From Deltaproteobacteria bacterium (GTDB lineage: Bacteria > Bdellovibrionota > O2-12-FULL-43-9 > JACQJE01): a DNA stretch of 11,520 nt. The notes beneath the pieces are model-generated. The model was not told the origin of the DNA. It did no database searches and saw nothing but the letters and a program-made list of their open reading frames with translations. The stretch spans positions 1 through 11,520 of the forward strand of contig JACQJE010000217.1 in assembly GCA_016205125.1 (NCBI GenBank), given 5' to 3'. The position numbers and the translations under genes were made by a program. Shown here piece after piece: positions 7,337 through 11,520 of the stretch (positions within the stretch are counted from its first letter, which is position 1; every line of letters starts with the position of its first letter).

Positions 7337-7350
7337 TATAAGTAGAAACA

Positions 7351-9033
7351 ATGTCATTTGCCCAACTGCTGGAAAAACAATTTCAGGAAATCAGATTCAG
7401 GGAGGGTGAGGTTCTAAAAGGAGAAGTCGTCGATGTCGGCAGCGATTATGTGACAGTCGATATCGGCTATAAATCCGAGGGGATTATCCCTATTGGCGAA
7501 TTTAGAGACGCCCGGGGGGAGATTAGAATCTCCAAAGGGGAGAAGATCGATGTGTATCTCGATCGGATTGAAGATGATTATGGATTGGTCGTTCTGTCCA
7601 AAGAAAAAGCCGATATGCTCAAAGCATGGGACGAAGTGGGTGAGGTGGTGGATCGGGATGAGGTGATCGAAGGGACGATTGTCGCCCGCGTCAAAGGGGG
7701 ATGGGCCGTTGACATTGGTGTCAAGGCATTTCTCCCCGGTTCTCAGATTGACCTTCGCCCTGTGAGCAATCCGGATCAATACATCGGCAGGACATACAAA
7801 TTCAAGGTGATCAAATTCAACAAAAAGCGCGGCAACATTGTTTTATCGCGGCGTGTCCTCCTGGAACAGGAGAGGGCTCAGCTCAAGGAGGGAACACTCA
7901 CCCATCTTTCCGAAGGGCAGATTGTCACAGGGATGGTCAAGAACATTACGGATTATGGAGCATTTATCGATTTGGGTGGAATCGATGGTCTCCTCCACAT
8001 TACAGATATGGCATGGGGGAGAATTCGCCATCCTTCTGAAGTGCTCTCCATTGGCGACGAACTTCGCGTCAAAATTCTCAACTATGATCGCGAAAGAGAG
8101 AGGGTCTCTCTTGGCTTGAAACAGCTTTTGCCCGATCCATGGCAAAAGGCTGCCGACCGCTATCCGGTTGGGAAGAGAGTTTCTGGAAAAGTGGTGAGTA
8201 TCACCGATTACGGCGCTTTTGTGGAGCTGGAAAACGGCATTGAAGGATTAATCCACGTTTCTGAAATGTCGTGGTCAAAAAAGATCACGCATCCGTCCAA
8301 GGCTGTTTCGGTGGGTGAAGTTGTCGAGGTGGTCATTCTCAATGTCGATGAGTCAAATAAGAGAATCTCACTCGGCCTCAAGCAAGCGGAACCGAATCCG
8401 TGGGAGATGCTTGCTCAGAAGTACCCGTCAGGAACGGTGATCAAGGGAGCCATCAAAAATGTAACTGATTTTGGCATCTTCGTTGGAGTTGAAGAAGGGA
8501 TCGACGGCTTGATCCACGTATCGGACCTCTCCTGGACTGAAAAAGTTGAAGATCCTCGCAAGCTGTACCATCGGGGACAGGAGATAGAGGCGGTTGTTCT
8601 TCAGATTGATCCTGAAAATCAGCGTTTTTCTTTAGGTCTGAAACAGCTCCAGCCCGATCCATGGCCCTCCTTAAATAAGAAATATGGAATGGGCAAGATC
8701 GTTGAAGCTCCGATACAGGATTTCGATAAGGAGAAATTGACTCTGGCACTTGAGTCTCCGCTCGTCGGTCTGATTGTCAGGAAAGAGTTTCCGCCCGGCA
8801 AGGGTTTTGACGAGATGAAGGGAGAATGGGTGCCTGGCAAAGTCATCTCCGCCATGGTGATTGGCACGGACTTTCCGGGTCAAAAAGTATTTCTCAGTAT
8901 TCGTGCCATGGAGAAGAAGGAAGAGCGGGAAGCGATTGCGAAATACCGCGAATCTGCTGAGGACCTGGATGCCAGGACGAATCTCGGGGAGTTGATTCAG
9001 AACAAACAGCGCGAGAAAGAGGAGAAAGAGTAA
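7351..9033 (+). CDS. rpsA: 30S ribosomal protein S1
   Basis: S1 binds mRNA on the small ribosomal subunit and helps unfold and start translation of structured messages. The 560 residues and six OB-fold S1 repeats match the long Gram-negative form (E. coli, 557). Repeats lie at about 18-84, 104-168, 189-258, 274-344, 359-431 and 446-519. Repeats 1 and 2 are the divergent ribosome-binding pair. Repeats 3-5 show the canonical pattern: (I/V)TDYGAFxxL, (I/D)GL(L/I)H(I/V)(S/T), a closing S-L-G-L-K-Q-L/A, then the linker P-(D/N)-P-W. The sixth repeat has lost the DYGAF and GLIHVS motifs and is barely recognisable. A lysine/glutamate-rich tail ends the protein. It has its own promoter and leader. The stop is 2 bases from that of yacG on the other strand. 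Confidence 0.97.
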   Translation: MSFAQLLEKQFQEIRFREGEVLKGEVVDVGSDYVTVDIGYKSEGIIPIGEFRDARGEIRISKGEKIDVYLDRIEDDYGLVVLSKEKADMLKAWDEVGEVVDRDEVIEGTIVARVKGGWAVDIGVKAFLPGSQIDLRPVSNPDQYIGRTYKFKVIKFNKKRGNIVLSRRVLLEQERAQLKEGTLTHLSEGQIVTGMVKNITDYGAFIDLGGIDGLLHITDMAWGRIRHPSEVLSIGDELRVKILNYDRERERVSLGLKQLLPDPWQKAADRYPVGKRVSGKVVSITDYGAFVELENGIEGLIHVSEMSWSKKITHPSKAVSVGEVVEVVILNVDESNKRISLGLKQAEPNPWEMLAQKYPSGTVIKGAIKNVTDFGIFVGVEEGIDGLIHVSDLSWTEKVEDPRKLYHRGQEIEAVVLQIDPENQRFSLGLKQLQPDPWPSLNKKYGMGKIVEAPIQDFDKEKLTLALESPLVGLIVRKEFPPGKGFDEMKGEWVPGKVISAMVIGTDFPGQKVFLSIRAMEKKEEREAIAKYRESAEDLDARTNLGELIQNKQREKEEKE

Positions 9034-9035
9034 TT

Positions 9036-9251
9036 TTATTTCGGTTCATGGTTCTCCGTGGAGGAGATCTTTTCTTCTGTTTCAGAAAGCGGGACAGATT
9101 CCGCAGGAACAGGTTCTCCAGGAATGGAATAGCGGCCGCTGGCCCAATCGCCAAGGTCGATGAGTCGACAGCGCTCTGAGCAGAAAGGCCGGTAGGGATT
9201 TCCGGCCCATTGAATGGAGTTCTTGCAGATTGGGCAGAGGAACATCATCAT
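9036..9251 (-). CDS. yacG: DNA gyrase inhibitor YacG family, zinc-finger protein
   Basis: A 71-residue protein with the YacG zinc ribbon: C6-P-I-C9 and RPFCSERC with C24 and C28, followed by [15 protein letters not shown] (30-44), the most conserved part of the family. In E. coli YacG binds GyrB and blocks DNA binding by gyrase; that role here is inferred from the family. Residues 45-71 are an acidic, Ser/Pro/Glu-rich tail, probably disordered, comparable to the flexible GyrB-contacting tail of E. coli YacG. Three consecutive ATGs (9251, 9248, 9245) make the exact start uncertain; the third fits most family N-termini. Only a weak GAG-type Shine-Dalgarno precedes them. The gene is convergent with rpsA and divergent from the phosphatase gene, so it is transcribed alone. 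Confidence 0.92.
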   Translation of the reverse strand: MMMFLCPICKNSIQWAGNPYRPFCSERCRLIDLGDWASGRYSIPGEPVPAESVPLSETEEKISSTENHEPK

Positions 9252-9316
9252 ACTTCACTCATCGGCATATGGCTAAAGAAAGGATAGATTGACATTGACC
9301 TGATAGGAGAGTCAAG
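9252..9316. other. Divergent intergenic region between yacG and the phosphatase gene
   Basis: These 65 bases should hold the start signals for both divergent genes. A tandem ATTGACATTGAC lies at 9288-9299, giving a TTGACA at 9289-9294, but it is only 22 bases before the phosphatase ATG and has no -10 partner. TAGATT at 9285-9290 is a weak -10 without a -35. TAGGAGAG at 9304-9311 is a good Shine-Dalgarno for the phosphatase. I cannot name a promoter with confidence for either strand. Confidence 0.5.
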
Positions 9317-10996
9317 ATGCGAATAAGAAGCCATCTCCGTTGGCGCCATTGCCTTCTTTTTGCAGGGGCTGTTGGCGTTGCTCTTTGGTTTTGGTCTTAT
9401 TCCTGTTGCGGGGATGACAAAGGTGATCCCTATCTGGTTGTCGTAGCGACGACAGATCTTCATGGCGCGCTGAATCCGGCAGATGCGCGCGAATCTGAAT
9501 CAGAAAGACGAGGTGCTCCCTGGCTCGCGGGTTATATTCAAGCGATCCGGGATCGTGTAGGTGATGAAAAAGTCCTCCTCCTTGACAGCGGCGATTTCAT
9601 GCAGGGGACGCTCCTTTCCAATACCACTGAAGGGGAGGTTGTGGTCGCTCTGTTCAATAAACTTCGTTACCAGGCTGTGGCTCTTGGAAATCACGAATTC
9701 GATTATGGCCCTGTCGGACCTGATGCAGTTCCAACAAAACCTGGTGACGATCCTTTAGGGGCCCTAAAGAGCCGTGCGGCACAAGCTCGATTTCCTCTCC
9801 TCTCTGCCAACGTATTTGATAAAAAGACGCGCCAGGCTTTTGAATTTCCAGGTCTTCGCAGGACTCTGCTGATTGAGAAGGGTGGAAAAAAGATTGGCAT
9901 TATCGGGATCTCATCTGAACTGACAGCCTCAGTGACACATCCGCTCAACGTGGAAAATCTCTACTTTGAATCAATCCGCGATACACTTTTGAGAGAAGTG
10001 CCGGAAATGCGTCGCCAGGGGGCAGAGTTAGTGATTGTGCTCGCGCATTCTGGCGCTATTCAAAAAAAGAACTCCAAGGTGGAAGGAGAAATCGTTGACG
10101 CAATCAGGGGGCTCCCCCGCGGGTATGTGGACCTGGTCTTGGCGGGTCACACGCATCAGCGGATTGCAGAGGTGGTTAACGATATTCCACTCCTTGAAGC
10201 GGATGCGCATGGCCGCTATCTCGGCATTGCGATGTTCTATGAGCCTTCGCCTCTAAAGAAAGGAAATCCGAAGATTGCCACGGTCTCTGTCACGAATCGT
10301 GAGGAGAAACCTCCTTACCCCATCCCATCCGTAAGAGAAGTAAAAGCTGATCCTTCTGTGACGGATCTGCTCGCCCCCTTTATTGAAAAGGTGCGTCCCA
10401 TCAGTGATGAAATCATCGGCACAACGCAAGGGCGAATCTGGCGGGATCGAGATGGAGAGTCCCCGTTAGGGAATCTCGTTGCGGACTCGATGCTTGAGGC
10501 GATAGAAGGTGCAGAAATCGCGATGACCAATAGTGGTGGAATTCGGAACGACGTCCAACCCGGTGTCATTACGTTTGGCGATCTCTACGAAGTTCTCCCT
10601 TTTGACAATAAGTTAATTCTTCTCAATATGACCGGTGACCAGGTGCGAGGTGCCTTGGCATACGGCACGAGTGGAGGGCATGGTCACATCCAGATTTCAG
10701 GGCTGAGAGTCTATTATGTTCAAGACGGGCGAGGAAAGAGAATTATTACTGTGAAAAAAGAGAATGGAGAAGTTGTAAAAAAGAATCAGCTTTATAAAGT
10801 GGTGACCAGTGATTTTCTTTACCATGGAGGGGACGGTTATTCTGAGTTTAAGGATGCGGTACTCCTGCAGGAAAGCTCGATTCCGCTTCGAACCGCACTG
10901 GTTGAGGGTGTCAAACGACACAGCCCGGTACAAGTCAAGCCGATTGGAAGATTTGTCAACGGAGGGGGCCGTTCAAAATTGGGAGAGGGGAAGTGA
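9317..10996 (+). CDS. Exported UshA-like bifunctional metallophosphatase/5'-nucleotidase
   Basis: A 559-residue two-domain enzyme of the 5'-nucleotidase/2',3'-cyclic phosphodiesterase family, which releases phosphate and nucleosides from nucleotides outside the cytoplasm. The N-terminus is an export signal: arginine-rich 1-10, then a hydrophobic segment at 12-28. Metal ligands of the calcineurin-like domain are D47 and H49 (TTDLHG), D93 (SGDFMQG), N125 and H126 (LGNHEFDYG), H244 (LAHSG), H278 and H280 (AGHTHQ). The C-terminal substrate domain shows [10 protein letters not shown] (381-390), [11 protein letters not shown] (403-413), LYEVLPFDN (423-431) and [15 protein letters not shown] (497-511). 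C30-C31 follow the hydrophobic stretch, but S-Y-S-C is a poor lipobox, so lipoprotein or free periplasmic form is open. The start has a good Shine-Dalgarno (TAGGAGAG). The stop shares bases with the next gene's GTG. True substrate is unknown. Confidence 0.92.
   Translation: MRIRSHLRWRHCLLFAGAVGVALWFWSYSCCGDDKGDPYLVVVATTDLHGALNPADARESESERRGAPWLAGYIQAIRDRVGDEKVLLLDSGDFMQGTLLSNTTEGEVVVALFNKLRYQAVALGNHEFDYGPVGPDAVPTKPGDDPLGALKSRAAQARFPLLSANVFDKKTRQAFEFPGLRRTLLIEKGGKKIGIIGISSELTASVTHPLNVENLYFESIRDTLLREVPEMRRQGAELVIVLAHSGAIQKKNSKVEGEIVDAIRGLPRGYVDLVLAGHTHQRIAEVVNDIPLLEADAHGRYLGIAMFYEPSPLKKGNPKIATVSVTNREEKPPYPIPSVREVKADPSVTDLLAPFIEKVRPISDEIIGTTQGRIWRDRDGESPLGNLVADSMLEAIEGAEIAMTNSGGIRNDVQPGVITFGDLYEVLPFDNKLILLNMTGDQVRGALAYGTSGGHGHIQISGLRVYYVQDGRGKRIITVKKENGEVVKKNQLYKVVTSDFLYHGGDGYSEFKDAVLLQESSIPLRTALVEGVKRHSPVQVKPIGRFVNGGGRSKLGEGK
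10981..10990 (+). promoter_or_regulatory. Ribosome binding site of the leucine dehydrogenase gene
   Basis: GGGAGAGGGG ends 2 bases before the GTG at 10993; counted from the GGAG core the spacing is about 7. Together with the strong family match of the first residues it fixes the GTG start that overlaps the phosphatase stop. Confidence 0.6.
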
Positions 10997-11520
10997 AAAT
11001 ATTCGATATGATGGCTGAGTATGATCATGAGCAGATTGTTTTCTGCTATGAGAAAAGTGCCGGACTCAAATGCATCATCGCCATTCACGATACGACATTA
11101 GGACCGGCTTTAGGCGGAGCGCGGATGTACCCCTTCGCCACAGAAGAAGAGGCTCTCAAAGATGTCTGCCGGCTCGCGCGCGGCATGACCTATAAAGCGG
11201 CTGTCGCCGGCATTAATCTCGGCGGCGGAAAGGCGGTCATCATTGGGGACCCGAAATTAGGCAAGAGCGAAGCGCTTTTTCGCGCTTTTGGTCGATACGT
11301 GGAGAGCCTGGCGGGTCGATACATCACTGCGGAGGATATGGGAACCTCCGTTTCTGATATGCAGTGGGTGCGCATGGAAACCAAATACGTCACAGGCCTT
11401 TCTCACCAGTTTGGGGGGGGAGGGGATCCCTCGCCGGTGACTGCCTTGGGAGTCTATGTGGGAATGAAGGCCTGTACAAAGCGGGTTTTTGGCACTGAAT
11501 CTCTAAAAGGGCTCAGAGTC
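10993..11520 (+). CDS. bcd: Leucine dehydrogenase (Glu/Leu/Phe/Val dehydrogenase family), 5' part
   Basis: The first 176 residues are seen; the gene continues past the window. Leucine dehydrogenase reversibly deaminates leucine, valine and isoleucine to 2-oxo acids with NAD+, feeding branched-chain catabolism or branched fatty acid synthesis. The start reads (M)[19 protein letters not shown], as in Bacillus enzymes, which supports [23 protein letters not shown] (28-47) and [20 protein letters not shown] (60-79) follow. K68 and the catalytic K80 fall at the same numbers as in the Bacillus enzyme. [12 protein letters not shown] and the D-P-S-P-V-T-A motif close the visible catalytic domain; the NAD-binding domain is mostly outside. 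The GTG overlaps the upstream stop by 4 bases (GTGA). A G8 run at 11413-11420 encodes glycines in the correct frame. A valine or phenylalanine preference cannot be excluded. Confidence 0.94.
   Translation, partial: MKIFDMMAEYDHEQIVFCYEKSAGLKCIIAIHDTTLGPALGGARMYPFATEEEALKDVCRLARGMTYKAAVAGINLGGGKAVIIGDPKLGKSEALFRAFGRYVESLAGRYITAEDMGTSVSDMQWVRMETKYVTGLSHQFGGGGDPSPVTALGVYVGMKACTKRVFGTESLKGLRV

Noticed and set aside
7327..7341. Four-codon ORF before rpsA as a true leader peptide
   Set aside because: It has no ribosome site of its own and no amino acid bias of an attenuator; it is kept only as part of the leader observation.
8894..9154. 86-codon minus-strand frame overlapping rpsA and yacG
   Set aside because: It is out of frame with yacG, whose zinc-finger cysteines and DLGDW motif are decisive, and it runs into the rpsA coding end.
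9289..9300. TTGACATTGACC as a -35 for the phosphatase gene
   Set aside because: A -10 would have to fall on the Shine-Dalgarno and start codon, leaving no leader; no TATAAT-like sequence is there.
1..11520. Mobile element, defence system, CRISPR array, tRNA or other RNA gene
   Set aside because: Genes are tightly packed core functions, gaps are all at most 135 bases, and I saw no transposase, integrase, terminal repeats, spaced repeats or tRNA-like folds.

Overview
The window is an ordinary-looking chromosomal stretch from a Gram-negative, LPS-making bacterium, by eye near 50% G+C. Thirteen protein genes lie almost end to end. Genes for heptose, KDO and lipid A assembly (GT9 glycosyltransferase, RfaE1, KdsC, KdsB, LpxD) require an outer membrane with LPS. 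A DUF4416 protein, the cmk-ispH-rpsA linkage and a leucine dehydrogenase together suggest a Desulfobacterota- or Nitrospirota-like lineage. This placement is an inference from gene content only.

Left part (2-3426, + strand): the 3' part of a heptosyltransferase-like GT9 gene, then rfaE1 (heptose-7-phosphate kinase), a DUF4416 gene of unknown function, kdsC (KDO-8-phosphate phosphatase) and kdsB (CMP-KDO synthetase). Gaps are 2-13 bases, so this reads as one operon for inner-core sugar activation and transfer.

Middle part (3478-9033, + strand): hisC, cmk, ispH and lpxD. cmk overlaps ispH by 23 bases and ispH overlaps lpxD by 16. A 135-base gap with a good sigma70-type promoter then precedes rpsA (ribosomal protein S1). 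Cmk recycles CMP, the by-product of KDO transfer; IspH makes isoprenoid precursors, including those for undecaprenyl carriers; LpxD makes lipid A. The group is therefore envelope- and growth-related rather than one pathway.

Right part (9036-11520): yacG (zinc-finger gyrase inhibitor family) lies on the minus strand, convergent with rpsA and only 2 bases from it. Divergent from yacG is an exported UshA-like metallophosphatase/5'-nucleotidase, whose stop overlaps the GTG start of a leucine dehydrogenase that runs off the window.

I found no mobile element, CRISPR array, RNA gene, prophage or broken gene, and no clearly new multi-gene system. The points most worth a second look are the DUF4416 gene inside the heptose/KDO cluster, the rpsA leader (5' hairpin, 10-base tandem repeat, long Shine-Dalgarno spacing), the hisC-cmk-ispH-lpxD-rpsA order, and the coupling of an exported phosphatase to leucine dehydrogenase.
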